Assembly (NCBI GenBank): GCA_033961575.1
Contig: CM066735.1
Location: 87,547,449-87,611,448 of the forward strand
Direction of reading: 5' to 3'
Length of the DNA stretch: 64,000 nucleotides
Origin: Aselliscus stoliczkanus
Lineage: Eukaryota > Chordata > Mammalia > Chiroptera > Hipposideridae
How positions within the stretch are numbered: position 1 is the stretch's first letter; each line of letters starts with the position of its first letter. The notes beneath the pieces were generated by a model. That model made no database searches, had not been told where the DNA came from, and was given only the letters and a program-made list of their open reading frames with translations. The translations under genes and the position numbers were made by a program. Positions 10,207 to 22,257 of this stretch are shown here, in pieces.

Positions 10207-10431
10207 CCTCTGGTTCTCAACTGGGGATGGGGAGCAGGCACCCAGGGGGAAATTTGGCAATATCTGGAGACATTTTTAGTTATCAAAACTGGGCCACGGG
10301 GGAGTGCTACTGGCATCTAGTGAGCAAAACCTAGGTTGCTGCTAACTATGCTGGAATGCATAAGACAGCTCCACCACAACAAAGAATTATGTAGCCCGAA
10401 ATGTCAACAGTGCTAAGGTTGAAAACCTCTG
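10207..10431 (-). mobile_element. MER20 hAT-Charlie transposon relic
   Basis: Near full-length MER20 reading on the minus strand. Plus-strand landmarks are CTCTGGTTCTCAACTGGGGA at the left, TGGCAATATCTGGAGACATT, GTGCTACTGGCATCTAGTGA, and AAGGTTGAAAACCTCTG at the right. A non-autonomous element of about 220 bp. Some MER20 copies have been reported as regulatory elements in placental mammals; nothing here shows whether this copy is. Confidence 0.88.
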
Positions 10432-11283
10432 CATTAACTCCATCTTGTTACAACACAGCTCACAAAGATATTGGGAGTGAGAAATGAGATCTTCAATTTG
10501 ATACAAAAACAAGTTTCAGCTATTTCAATTGATGAAAATCAAGGTAACGACATGGTTTACACCAACTGCACCAGGCCAAATTAGACACTGTAAGATAGCG
10601 AAAATATTCAGGGCTTCTAAATATTACTAAGTGATGGAAAAAATTCACATCATTTCGGAGCTGAAGAGCATGACTTGAAGCAAGGTATTTTTCTATAGTA
10701 ACATGCTTTGATTGTGTGAATTTCCATCTCTCATAATTTTATTTTTAACTTTTTTCAAGAAAAACTACAAGATCCTTTTCGATTATCATTACATGCAATA
10801 AATGAACCAGTTTTCTATTTCCCAGCCTCATTCAACTAAAATACGAGAATGGAAACACTTGCCAAAGAAATGTGCCTTCTCTTCTGGAAGGGAACCAAAA
10901 GCACCTTCCTATATCCAGCGCTGAGACTGCCAAAGTGGAAGCCAGAACAAAAACATATTTTTGCAGTTCTGCTAAATTTTACTTTTGCATGCTAACTAAC
11001 TTTAGAGGATTGGCAGGATTCCCATGGAAGAACCACTATACCTGCTTTCATCTCTGACCAACGAGGAAAGAAATAATATTTTTTTGTGCTAAGCCCTTGA
11101 GATTGAAAGATGGTGTTATAGTAGCATAACCTAGTTTATCCTAACACACTTAGAAATTGGACCCATCTCCCTAGAATAGGCCAACACATTTAAGCCCTAC
11201 AGTGCCTCAGGGGGATGAGAAGATCCAAGATCTTAAGTTATCTAACTCATAATTACAAACAGGTAAATCTCAAATACTGGTGT
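10432..11283. other. Unassigned sequence
   Basis: No gene or repeat family recognised. AT-rich; a short chance frame at 10872-11057. Confidence 0.5.
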
Positions 11284-11475
11284 GTTTTTTTTTAAGTTTC
11301 AGGTGTACAAAATAATGCAATAGTTATACTTTTCACCCCTCACAAAGTGACAACCCTCCTCCCCAAATCCAGTGCACTCCCCCGCCGACATCATACATAT
11401 CTATTACAATTCCATTGACTCCATTCCCCAAGCTATTAAATTATAGCTTTTTATATGTATCCTATGCCTCTTTGC
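11284..11475 (-). mobile_element. L1 3'UTR fragment
   Basis: Begins with T9 and AAGTTTCAGGTGTACAAAAT, the reverse complement of the L1 3' end (…TTGTACACCTGAAA plus poly-A). It continues through CATCATACATATCTATTACA and CCATTGACTCCATTCCCCAA. Only the last approximately 190 bp of the element inserted. Clear target-site duplications were not found. Confidence 0.75.
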
Positions 11476-12454
11476 TGTACACTAAATAGGGTCTGAGAAG
11501 CTCGCAAATTGGTGCCCTCATTGGCACAAACTTTAGTCCCAGTTACTGAGCATCCCCCTTTTGGTTGGTAGAGGCACGATGATCAGTGAACACATTTTTC
11601 ATAAAACATCCTCAAAGTACATTTCTCTGCTAAGTGATAGACAATTTGCATTTGAGTGGTTCCTTCTGCCCACTTGAATTCATCCCAAACTAGAAACTTT
11701 CCTCTACAGACTTTCACTGTGTTTGACAAAGATGCTAATACCAAGCACCCCTATGTGATGATGGTCAGGAACCAACTCTACTTTATATTCTATTCATGTG
11801 ACACTTTATGCACAGGCTTTTCTTAGACATAGTTAGGGGACTTGAATAATAATTTGAACCTAATCTCTGCTCATGTATTCATTTTATTGTGTCAAGTACC
11901 AGCCTGTGGTCATGAAACCCATCACGCTAACTTCACAGGAGAGCTGAGTCATTTAGTCATACTACTCTATCTGAAACTTTATCCCAGTCTCAATTATCCA
12001 AATAAAGTAGAACGCCCCACTCCACCCACTGCCAACTGCCTGATTGATCCAAGTTATCACTGAGTTGCTCATTTTCTTTTATCACTGGAAACCCAATTTA
12101 TGAAGTCTCAAACTTTTGACAGGTCATTCCTCAAAAGTATGCTTTTCCATTGCTCTTAAAATAGTATGAGATTAAAAAGAAAAGAAAAGAAAAAACACTG
12201 AATAGTTTTATACTTTGTGGAAAAACCCCACAAATCTACTGTTAAGTCCTAAACTAGAGGAATTAGAATGCAACAGATAATCTTTGGCCGAAAAAGCAGA
12301 TAATAGCTCCATGCAAGGAAGGCCCAAGGCATCTAACCACAGCAGATGGCAAATGTGAATAGGTCAAGATATCTGTCCTCAGCATGTTTAGTTAAAAACA
12401 ACATGGATGACAGAATGCATAGTAGTCACCTGTTTACCTGTGACAGACTATGCT
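11476..12454. other. Unassigned sequence
   Basis: No gene or repeat family recognised. Contains a short (AAAAG)n-type purine run near 12173-12196. Confidence 0.5.
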
Positions 12455-12600
12455 ACGCTATTTACAAATCTGTTTCTCCTGGACTTGAATGTGAGCTCTT
12501 GAGGGCAGGGAATGTGTCCTAATTATCACCTCAAGGCCTAGAACAGGGCATGGCACAGGGAAGGTATTTGACTGATTGAATAACTACATGAATGAACACT
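12455..12600 (+). mobile_element. L2 LINE 3' end fragment
   Basis: TGTGAGCTCTTGAGGGCAGG, then GGCATGGCACAGGGAAGGTA, and GACTGATTGAATAACTAC match the L2 3' terminal region (gtgagctccttgagggcagg, agtgcctggcacatagtagg, ttgttgaatgaa). L2 is a CR1-clade LINE extinct in mammals. Confidence 0.8.
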
Positions 12601-13300
12601 AGTTTTTTACCCTGATTTATCTGGCACATATACACTGTTTTGCTCTGCCTCTCAGATTGATTTTGCATTAAGAAACTATCGCTAGAAATCTCCCAACAGC
12701 TTTAGAAAAAATTCCCCTTCTCTGTGAAAGCCTTAGGACAATATCTATTTTGTTAATGGTGGTCTTAGGAGGATGCTGACACATTGCCTCCTGTGCCTTT
12801 GTAAGACTGAACAAGAAGAAATGGCACGAATTAGGGGTGTGCATAAAGAAGGACTTACACATCATAGTGACAGTTCTGAAATGGGGATTCCAAAGGCCAT
12901 TACAGAGTCTCCAGAAGCTTCCACAGAGACTAAGTGAAATGCCCCCAAGTTTTATTTATCTCATAGCCTCTGAAAGGCTATTCTGGCTCTATGATAATCT
13001 TGAAGAGACGAAAGTAGGAAAAGAGTTGAACCACCATTACTCTGCTATAAAACAAGAGTAAATATACCTAAGTACTCAAAAAAAAGAAAACTAAAAATAA
13101 AGGAGATTGCACAGCACTTGGCAAACATAAAAGATTCTATCTTTGTTGAATAGTAATTTTAATGCCTTCCAACAGAGCCACTGCATTTGACAGGATTGTC
13201 TTGAAATAACAAGTGGAGGTCTGTTCTGCCTAACGGAATAAACAACTGGTGGGGGTGCCCTGGATATACATAGGAAGTCTGGATTTTATAAAACAAGGCT
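12601..13300. other. Unassigned sequence
   Basis: No repeat recognised; short frames on both strands without motifs. Confidence 0.5.
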
Positions 13301-13392
13301 GTTCTCTTTCTCTACCTCTCTGTCTCCCTCCTTCCCTTCTTCCTTCCGTCTCTCCAACTCTCCTTCTCTCCCTCTCTCCCCATCCTTCCTCT
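13301..13392. repeat. Pyrimidine-rich (TCTCC/TTCC)n tract
   Basis: About 90 bp of almost pure C and T on the plus strand, with imperfect CTCTCTCC and CCTTCC units. It produces the low-complexity R/E/G-rich minus-strand frame at 13230-13505, which is not a gene. Confidence 0.9.
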
Positions 13393-14394
13393 TTGTTTTG
13401 TACTCTTTTCCCTATTAACATACAATGACAAAAATGACCTACAGTAAAGAAAATAGCACCTGATTTATTTAAGACAGAGAAAACCTCACAAAGTTCTTTT
13501 TTCATTTTAAGTAGCAGAAAGCTTTTTAAAGCAAGGTTAAATGTTTGAAAGCCAAATTATGGCCAAATATTCTAGTTAAGGAATCTGGAAGAAGAGACAC
13601 CACAAGGAAGGCATCCAAGGTGCTCTCTAGCTTAGGACAATATCAATGACCAGGCATCGGACAACCAATTCCTCAAATATGTGAGAGAGCCCAGCCAATA
13701 TCAACATAGCTGCCCACCTAACATGAAACTTAGTCACATGAGTTAGTTCTGCTAAGACCAGAAGAACCACCCAGCTGAACCAAAGACTTGTACTCAATAA
13801 GAAATGTATATTGGTTTAAACCCTAAGTTTTGGAGTGATTTGCTAGCAATATCTAACTGATATAGGTCTCATTTTATCACCTCAACACATGATCAATTGG
13901 TTTCCCTGACATTTATTAACCTTAATGGAATCAATACATACCAAGACCTGCGACATACACTTTGTACTTGCTGTGGTATGACAGATGATTGACATTTGGA
14001 GCATCACCTATGGTGTTTATGGCATCCTTAAGTTCAGAGGGATGCTTATGATTATCGCAATCCCTAATTACAGTTCATGGAGACTCTTCTGTTGTTATTA
14101 ACTAGAAAACAGTCATGCCCAAGCATGGGCAAAATGATGAAGTCTAATATGCAAACTGTCAACATCGTGTCAGCAACTCTCTGTGATGAAGTCCTTTACC
14201 CCCTCCTGCTTATTGCACTGTATCAAGATCTCATCAGACAATCTCTGTTACTCATGGCAGGAAAAAGAATGAGAACCTCTATCAAGACTAGAGATTTTAA
14301 ATAGAGACTACAAGTGTAATGGCAAAATCTAGAAGCTCCTTGAAATTGTGTATATGTTCATGTATATATTATTTTACTGAAAAAATTGTCCAGT
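13393..14394. other. Unassigned sequence
   Basis: No gene or repeat family recognised with confidence. The 75-codon frame at 14077-14304 has no motif. Confidence 0.45.
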
Positions 14395-15094
14395 ATCTCC
14401 TCTTAGCAACTGATAGATTTTCTAAGCCGAAATTCATCAAGGATAGAAAACATTTAAAGAACACAATCAACCAACAGGATCAATAGAACACTCCATCCAA
14501 TAATAGCAGAACATACTTTGATTTTTCAAGTGCACATAGAACATTTACTGAGATCAAAGATTTGAAATTAGGTAGAGTGTTTACTTGACAATAATGTACT
14601 CAAACTAGAAATCAAAATGGAAAGACAACAGGAAAATCTCTAAGAAATATGACAAATAAACAACACACTTCTCAATAATCCTTGATTCAAAGAGAAAGGC
14701 TCCAATAAATTAAAAATACATAGAACTAAACAAAAACAAAACACAGCATATCATATTTTATGGGGCACAGATCATGCAGTGCTGATAGGGGCACTTATAG
14801 CACAAAATGCTTACATTAGAAGCAAAGAATAATCTTAAATTAATAATCTAAGTTTCTACCTCAAAAAATTAGAAAAAAACCCCAAAATAAGTAGAAAGCA
14901 AGAGGAAGGAAGGAAACTATGAAGGTAAGAACAGAAATTAATGAAATTGAAAACAAAACAAAACAAAAAACAATAAAGAAAATCAATGAATAAAAAAGTT
15001 TTTTTAGAAAAAAACAATAAAACTGATCAACCTTTAGAAATAGTAATAGTGAGAGGCAAGGAGGGAGGGAGTGAGGGAGGGAGGGAGAAAAAGA

Positions 15095-15146
<52 letters not shown>

Positions 15147-15640
15147 ACAAATCACCAATACCATGAATGAATCAGGGAATATAACTATAAATCCAGCAGC
15201 ATTAAAAAGATATTAAGGGAATATTATGAACAACTTTATGCTCATAAATTTGACAATTAGAAGCAATGGATCAATTGCTCAAAAATCACAAACTACAAAA
15301 ATTCAACCAATATTAAATAAACAACCTGATTAGGTCTATAAACACCAAAGAATCTGTAATTTTAAAATCTAAATAAGAAATCTCCAGGGCCAGAGGGTTT
15401 CCTTTACGAGTTTTACCAGACATTTAAAGAAGAATTAACACCAATTTTACATAACCTCTTCAATAAAAAAGAAGAGGAGGAAACACTTCCCAACTCATTT
15501 TAGAGTCCACTATTTTCCTGATAACAAAGCCAAACAAAGGCATTTTGAGAAAGAGAGAAAGAGCAAAGCTAAAGACAAATATTTCTCTTGAACCCATGGA
15601 AAAATCTTCAACAGAATATTAACAAACCAGATCCAACCAC
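14395..15640 (+). mobile_element. Ancient L1 ORF2 fragment, reverse-transcriptase region
   Basis: Heavily decayed plus-strand L1 ORF2 running from the late endonuclease region (ACTCCATCCAATAATAGCAG, CTTTGATTTTTCAAGTGCAC) through the linker (AACTAGAAATCAAAATGGAA, ACAACACACTTCTCAATAAT, TAATAATCTAAGTTTCTACC) into the start of the reverse transcriptase (TATTATGAACAACTTTATGC, CCAGAGGGTTTCCTTTACGA, AACACTTCCCAACTCATTTT). It ends near AATATTAACAAACCAGATCC. All frames are broken and several small deletions are evident. A GA microsatellite has expanded inside it at 15052-15146. 3' parts of the element are absent. Confidence 0.8.
15052..15146. repeat. (GGGA)n/(GA)n microsatellite inside L1 ORF2
   Basis: AGGGAGGG units grade into about 35 GA dinucleotides broken by one GACA. 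In intact L1 copies the same place codes for a short run of lysine/arginine codons with AAAGAGAGAAG, so the array appears to have grown from that seed. Confidence 0.93.
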
Positions 15641-16593
15641 ACGTCCACACCCTCCACTAAGGGAAAAAGAGCCGCCCAGTTACAGTGAGTATAGTCAGCA
15701 CAAGCCTCCAACTGTCAGCTCCTTCCATGTCTGCCTCAACTGCGAAGAACCACTTGTCCAAGGTAATACTCTTTCTTACAGGAGCAGCCTCCATCTTGCG
15801 CATGAGAAAGGTTAAGGTATAAAAGCCCACCATTTTAACCCAACTCAGGGCATCCTGACAGTCAATACTAGAGGTTGGTCAAGAATCTGTGGGGCCTGCA
15901 AGGCAGCTCAAAGTCTCCTTCTACCAGATTCTGCCTTCTCCTCTTTTTCACAGGTATCGGTCCCCATACGCATCCCTGAGAAACTCCATCTCACTATCTT
16001 ATAGTACCCACGTAACCTGTGATACCACACAATGCAGTTTTTTTTATTGTTAATGTATTTTTAACGTTATTTCTGCAATCAAGTAATATAAAAACAAGAC
16101 ACAGTGGTTCTTATTCAATCTTTGATATTTATTAATGACTTAGTAATTATTATAATCATTTATAGGGTAACTGGCGAGAACAAAACAAGATGGACCTCAA
16201 TGTTGGGGTTGAACTGAGATGCCTTAATAGGTAGTAGTAACTGAGTCTCAGGGAACTGCTTCAAGGCAGAGGGCCTGCTTAAAAACAATGACATGAGGGG
16301 AGAAGCCAATCAGAAGAACACTGGGGCGTAAATGCCCTCCAAAGTTTACCTGGTTGCTGTAGGGGGCCTCCCCCTGCAGTGTAGGCCGCCCCAGGACTAG
16401 CATCCTCAGCAGTGCCCAGGTTCCAAATCAGACCTTTACCCTCACACTGCACTCCCTCCACATTTCCCGGTCTTCTATTTTATTCTCACTTGGCCCTACA
16501 CTACTCATACATACGTAAGGTCCAATGGAAAACATGCCCATCCGATTCACACAGGGTGTTAGTGACAGAAAGGCTTCACTTCTTTTGGAAGTA
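15641..16593. other. Unassigned sequence, possibly old repeat
   Basis: 15660-16020 contains text such as TATAAAAGCCCACCATTTTA and TCTGTGGGGCCTGCAAGGCA that looks like an old LTR or other dispersed repeat, but I cannot name a family. 16190-16500 is unassigned. No coding gene seen. Confidence 0.35.
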
Positions 16594-16670
16594 TTGGGTT
16601 GTCAGAAAAGTCATGGTGCATTTTTGCAATGAAAAACAAAAAATATGTCATGATATTTCTGACAACCCAA
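16594..16670. mobile_element. 77-bp palindromic mariner MITE
   Basis: Terminal inverted repeats TTGGGTTGTCAGAAAAGTCA (left) and, read from the right, TTGGGTTGTCAGAAATATCA. The interior is a short run around TTTTTGCAATGAAAAAC. Flanked on both sides by TA (16592-16593 and 16671-16672), the mariner target duplication. Same family as the copy at 1200-1280. Confidence 0.9.
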
Positions 16671-16782
16671 TATTTGCATTTTCACATAGGGGTTACAGGA
16701 TACCACCATTTCACCCCCAAATAATGAGTTTAAAAAAAAATTCCAATGCCTAGACTCTGTACCATATTAACTGAATCAAAGT

Positions 16783-16846
16783 TCTTGGGAGAGGGCCCAG
16801 CATCTGTTCTTTTTAAGTCTCTGCAGGTGATTCTGATGCTCAGTAT
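16783..16846 (-). mobile_element. MER5A-like hAT fragment
   Basis: GAGGGCCCAGCATCTGTTCT and CAGGTGATTCTGATGCTCAG match the reverse complement of the central and right part of MER5A. Ends are missing. Confidence 0.5.
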
Positions 16847-17800
16847 ATGTAAATGGTCATTGACTGAAACACATGAAAAGAAAAAACATTTACCCATTAA
16901 GAGGATTCTCCCAGAAGAAAACGATTTATGTTTTAGTGCAGATATATTTGACTCAACAACCTCAACACACTAAAAACAGACTTACTTATCTAATAGTCAT
17001 AGTATAAAAATCATCAAGTCATCTGAGATTAATTTGTGTTCAGCAGACATTCATTACCTTTTTGTCTCTTCAGCAATTTTTCCTTTGGGGAAATGTCCTC
17101 CCATGCCTGTTGGACCTGACAATCACATGATCCTGAGGGAGCCCAGGACCCAGGGTGGCCAGGCTATGCCACTCCCTAGACATAGGAATTGGTCCAGGGT
17201 TGAGCACATGACTCAAATAAGAAAGCTCTTCTCCTTCCGAGATAATAACTACTCAAGTGCTTAAAAGCTTGGGGTAAGTAGAAACCATCTCTGCTGTCAT
17301 GAAAAGAATCAGCCTAAAAATAAAGTCTTTATAGTAGAAAGTAAAGTCACAAGATGAAGGCAGCCAAACCCCCTACGACTGGGTACGTCTAGATGTAACT
17401 ATACCTGAAGCAGCTGCCCCTTGGGTTTCCCAGTTATCTAGGTCAATAAATTCCATTTTTGCTCAAGCCAGTTTGACTTAGATTTCTCTTAGAAAATCAA
17501 GCATTTTCTAATACATTATGTTACCCAGATCCAGCTGATGTAACCTTATTTTTTGAAATACAAGTAAAATTTACTGGTATCTTCTACCCTCTATTCTATA
17601 GTAATTCATTTTCCTTTCCCAAGATTTCTGCAAGTTCTCATGTGAATACAGTTTCCTTATTGCATTTAGCTCTAGCTCCTTCCTTTATGTCCGTTGAAGT
17701 ATGATAATCCCACGTGGATTCATTTCTCTATAAACTACACTAATTCAGACAGAGAATTTAGCCCCTTTTCTTTGACATTGCCAGAAATTATTCACAAAGA

Positions 17801-17801
<1 letters not shown>
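16847..17801. other. Unassigned sequence
   Basis: 17080-17270 has the look of an old dispersed repeat (TTGGTCCAGGGTTGAGCACA) but was not assigned. No gene recognised. Confidence 0.4.

Positions 17802-17832
<31 letters not shown>
17802..17832. repeat. (GT)n microsatellite
   Basis: About 15 uninterrupted GT dinucleotides, likely length-polymorphic. Confidence 0.97.
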
Positions 17833-17834
<2 letters not shown>

Positions 17835-18643
17835 TTGACTTAAGTCAACTCAAGGTTATAGAGGGACGTGTAGCACAAAGAAACAATAACTAGTACTGAC
17901 TCAGTGTTAGACATGCCTTTTCTTTAAAGCCATGTAGAGTCCCCATTCCTAGGCAGACTCTCCCACTAGTCACTTTTCTGAGCCTTCTCTAGGTTCCTTA
18001 CTCTATTGCTTGGTACTCTTCTTCTTCCTCTAGACTGTACATCTTTTTTAGCTTTCTTATTTTCCTGATCCCTTGGCCTTGGGCTCCCTCCCCAGAGAAA
18101 GCCAGCCCTTATTCTATTATATGCCACAAGTTAACCTCACTCAGGCCTCCCGTGCAAATCCCAATACTCATTGATGTCTTCAACTAAACAAAAGGGCCAT
18201 TTGCCTCTTCAGTTTCAGCGACCCAGAAGAATTGACAATCTTTGCAATGGCAGGCTCACCTGTTTCTCTCCTTCATGTGTCATTGTAAATTGAAGAAAGC
18301 AGTATAGGGATTTACTTCCCCAATGATAAGAATTATGCAGCCTTCATCTATCCTCCCACCCTCCCCTTATCTTTTAGCAGGAAAGGCATCTAAACTTGGT
18401 TTTGGATTCAAATAACAAGTTCCTCTCCTGAGCACACATATGGTTTGATTAGGATATCTCGAAGAACTCCTCAGTTCTCCATTCTTCTATGGAGACAGCA
18501 TCCTACACATAGTGGCTGCATAGAAAGATTACAGAAATTCTGAGCAAAACTTTCCATTTGTTGAAATGACCTCGTCTGGGGATCAGAGATGGACAGGAAC
18601 AGACAGGGAGTTGAACTGGCAAATAATATTCGTCTCTCTAGGG
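17833..18643. other. Unassigned sequence
   Basis: No gene or repeat family recognised. Confidence 0.5.
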
Positions 18644-18862
18644 CAGGGTTTCTCCACCATGGCATTATTGACATTTGTACTGGATTATTCTTTGCTGTGA
18701 GAAATCTTATGCATTGTAGGGTATTTTGAAATATCCCTGCTCTCTGCCTACTGGATACCAGTGGCATAATGGCCCCTTTCCTCATCATTGTGACAATCAA
18801 AAATATCTCCAGACACTGCCGATATCCCACTGAGGATAGATCCTGATGGTTGAGAATCCCTG
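18644..18862 (+). mobile_element. MER20 hAT-Charlie transposon relic
   Basis: End-to-end match: CAGGGTTTCTCCACCATGGC, TATTGACATTTGTACTGGAT, TGCATTGTAGGGTATTTTGA, ACTGGATACCAGTGGCATAA, ATCTCCAGACACTGCCGATA and TTGAGAATCCCTG. About 219 bp, which equals the family length. The 142-codon minus-strand frame across it (18471-18899) is a shadow of the transposon, not a gene. Confidence 0.9.
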
Positions 18863-20199
18863 CTCTAGTGTAAGAGCATTGTGTAGGAATATAAAACATA
18901 AAAAAAAAAAATGTGTATTGACTGTTGCATTATAAAATGTCTACATATAACCTATTCTATCTTAACCCAATGAATAAAACGTTAATGCTTTGTTTCTGTC
19001 ATTTTAAATGATACTCCCCCAAATCCAATTTAAATATTAAGGTAAAAACAGAATGCTTACTCACTATACTAATTTGTTTTAAAAATAACCCAGGCTGGCA
19101 CACACCTTTGGTAATGATACATACTTCAGAAGCATGCTGGGAGAATTAGTACTTAGAAAATACTTTAAAGATAAGACCATATTAAAATTATTAATGCAGA
19201 TTTTAAAATCCATATTGTTTTGAAAATGCATTTTTGCTAAGAGATGTTCTGAATTTCTAACATAAAACCACTACTCATCTCTCCCTAATTACTTGTTAGT
19301 GGATTTTACATATGCAGGACTGGCTGTAGTGCTATGTTTATTGGTCCCTGACTTTAAATACTCATAAAATTTTTGTTTGCAGAAGGTGACCTATTATATT
19401 ACACTGTCATAACTGGTTCAGATTCTTCCTCTAACCATTGATGGACTTTAATTGAAGAACATAAGGGAAAGAGGAGAAAGAGGTGGGCTTGGCCTAAGCC
19501 ACAGAGACTAACATGGTGTGTAGCCAGAGGACCAAATTGCAGTGCTTGAAAAGGCTTAAAACTAGAATTCATGCATCCCTGTGGGATTGCAGGGCTATGA
19601 TTTGGGGAAGTTTGCACAATTTAGAGAGATTTCCATCCAGGCATGAGCTGAGAATATATAGGAGAAGACCCAAAGTGCAGAAATTATAATAAAGGTTGGG
19701 TTGGGTGGGCATCTCTTCAAGATCACCAGAAAAGCAAGACTAGTTCTGGACTTACCATCCTGGTGAGAATAAGTCTTCTGAAACATCTCAGAAGGTCAGG
19801 TCTGGTTCATGAACTAAAAAGAGCAATGGTTTCTGGATTTTGAGAGGCTACCCCTGTGGATGCTGGAGATGGCAGACCAGCCTGATGTACCCATGAAGAT
19901 ATTCTTGCACTCCATGGATTAATGGGACAGTTCTTAATAATTTAAAACATGACCCTGTGGAGAGGAACATATCCAAGAAGAACTTACACTTGCCATGATA
20001 GTGAAATAAGAACATATGAGAGAATACTATTAATTGCATACTCCAACATCTTTCTTTAGAGATAAGTTCCTAGCGTTCAAACAAACAGAGGTGGAGAGAT
20101 GGCATTATAAGAGATAAGGAGGAAGGGGAGGAGAATTTATCTGTCAGGGAAGAATAACGAATTGCCTCAAATGTTTATTAAGTGACAAAATTACTTGGC
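18863..20199. other. Unassigned sequence
   Basis: A12 run at 18900-18911. No mobile element or gene recognised; several 60-70-codon minus frames without motifs. Confidence 0.45.
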
Positions 20200-20565
20200 A
20201 AGAGTAAGGGATACTGAAGCGCTCAGACATTAGCAACAGTAGGAAGCCATTTCCATGCCACCCATAGAGCCAAAGAGACAAGGGGAGAAAAGGATTGTAA
20301 GAGCTCCATGTGAGCTGGAGCCATGGCAGAGGGGTACCTGGTAGAAGCTGAGGTCATACAGAGTCACAGCTACTGTCAGAGATGGGGTTCCAGAGGGAAC
20401 ACGGAAGAAATAACCTGACCTTTCTCTCCAGCTCTCTGGTGTTGTTTCTGGCACCAAATCCTACTAGACGGAATTTGGCAAAGGAGCCTGGGTGTTGTAG
20501 TCCAGAGGGAACATAAGGGCAGAGAGTAGATATAGAGGCAAATGGAGAATAATTAACACAGGAAT
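20200..20565. repeat. Probable ancient dispersed repeat, family not assigned
   Basis: The style of the sequence (GGAAGCCATTTCCATGCCAC, GGAGCCTGGGTGTTGTAGTC, GGGCAGAGAGTAGATATAGA) recalls a dispersed mammalian repeat, possibly LTR-derived. I cannot name it. Two overlapping minus frames here (20230-20457, 20354-20614) are probably not genes. Confidence 0.35.
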
Positions 20566-22201
20566 AAACATTTATTGATTTCCTACTATAAGAAGCAGAC
20601 ACTGGACTAGGCAATTGAAATAACTAAGGCATATGTAGATAGAATTGGTGGGTGATTTAAGGAAAGCTTTCCCAAGTATTTTCCCTTTCCATCTGAAATT
20701 CCCACCGTTCAGCAAGATTTTGGATTTATATTCATGTGCTGATAGTCTTCTGGAAGAGTAACTTTTTATATAGATAAGAAACATAGCTTGGCAAAGGTTT
20801 TGTAAGTATGCCCTTAAATTTTTTTCATCATTCTTATATGGATGTTGCCTAATCACAATGATTTAATGGCAGATGTTTGTTGGTTAGGTCAAAAATATCA
20901 TGTGAGTTTGGTTGATGTGCTGTTTAAATGGAGGAAGGAATTATGGAGGAGAGTGTGGCGATGGGTGATGGTGATTGCTATTTTCAAATGCCTGATGGGC
21001 TGTCGAATGAAAGAGAATTTGGATTCTTTCCTTATAGCTGTGGGGCTTACAACAGAAGTTGAAAATGAATGGCCCAGTCCAAATCTAGCTGTAGATATCT
21101 TACTTGGTTCTCAGAGTGTTAGCCTACAGAGTGTTTTAAAGGTTTTGAAATAGTTAGCAATTTAAAAGTTAGGAGATGCCACATAAAGATTCCATATTCT
21201 GGTTTCCTCGGAGGAAAACAAAAATATCTGGGATCCACTTCTCCAGAGAAACAATAAATGAGAGCTGAAAAGTGGCATGCCCTACAGTTTACCAAGTCCC
21301 TACCACTCCCTATCTTATTCACTACTTTGTGCCCATAAACGAGATGCCACTTATTATAATACTTGAATTTTCTTATTTTACTACCTGATTTCTTAACTCA
21401 TATGTATGATCTGCCAAACCTCAGTAGGCATTTGAATTTGAATTTCCTGAGTTAGAATGGGGGAACTCACAGAGACTCACATTTTCACCTGATAATAAGG
21501 ATGAGTACCCCAGAGATGGCACTGATTGCCAACAATGATACTGAGTTCACTGAAACTGAGGATTTCCAAGCTGGGCCATAACCTGGCAGCAATTCTACAG
21601 AGGAAACGTAAGCATTGGATGGTATTTTAAAAATCCCTTCTGAGATTTTATTGGTACTTAGACTGATTTTGTTTTTGTTTTTTGTTATAGGCTATTCCTC
21701 AATTACCTCTGATTCTAGCACGGGAACTAGTATATGGTTGAAGCAAAGTAAACATGCTATGTGAAATAATACAATGATTCATTAACTATTCCTTATTTGA
21801 ATGGCATGATGGTTGAAAAATCTTTTTTTTTTTCAATCTGGGAAAGATTATATATTAAGCTATTGTTGTTCATCAACAAACCAATAACCTTATCTGATTA
21901 TTAGTCAGATAGAAAGATCCAGCAGTCATGAGACTCAGAATAAGTCAAGTTTAAAAAGGCATGGAGAGGCAAATTCTAAAAAGATCAAAGATGTTTCTAA
22001 ATAATGTTTCTATCTTTTAAAATTTTGGAAAGAGATTACTCCAGTGAATTACATAACGGTTAGTCACAGAAAGCAAAATAAAAAATAAAAAAACAACAGG
22101 AACAGAATTCCACTTAATAGTGCAAGAAATCTGGGGTGTGACTACCTCTAATTCTCTGCTTAAAGACAGTGGATTACAAAATACTTTACTAAGTTGAGCA
22201 A

Positions 22202-22203
<2 letters not shown>
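20566..22203. other. Unassigned sequence
   Basis: Contains a 103-codon plus-strand frame at 20842-21153 rich in W, L and V with no recognised family, no good upstream splice site and no neighbour to support it. Otherwise featureless. Confidence 0.4.

Positions 22204-22254
<51 letters not shown>
22204..22254. repeat. (TA)n microsatellite
   Basis: About 25 perfect AT/TA dinucleotides. Such tracts extrude cruciforms and are hotspots for length change. Confidence 0.97.

Positions 22255-22257
<3 letters not shown>

Noticed and set aside
18471..18899. 142-codon minus-strand frame
   Set aside because: Most of it is the reverse complement of the MER20 at 18644-18862.
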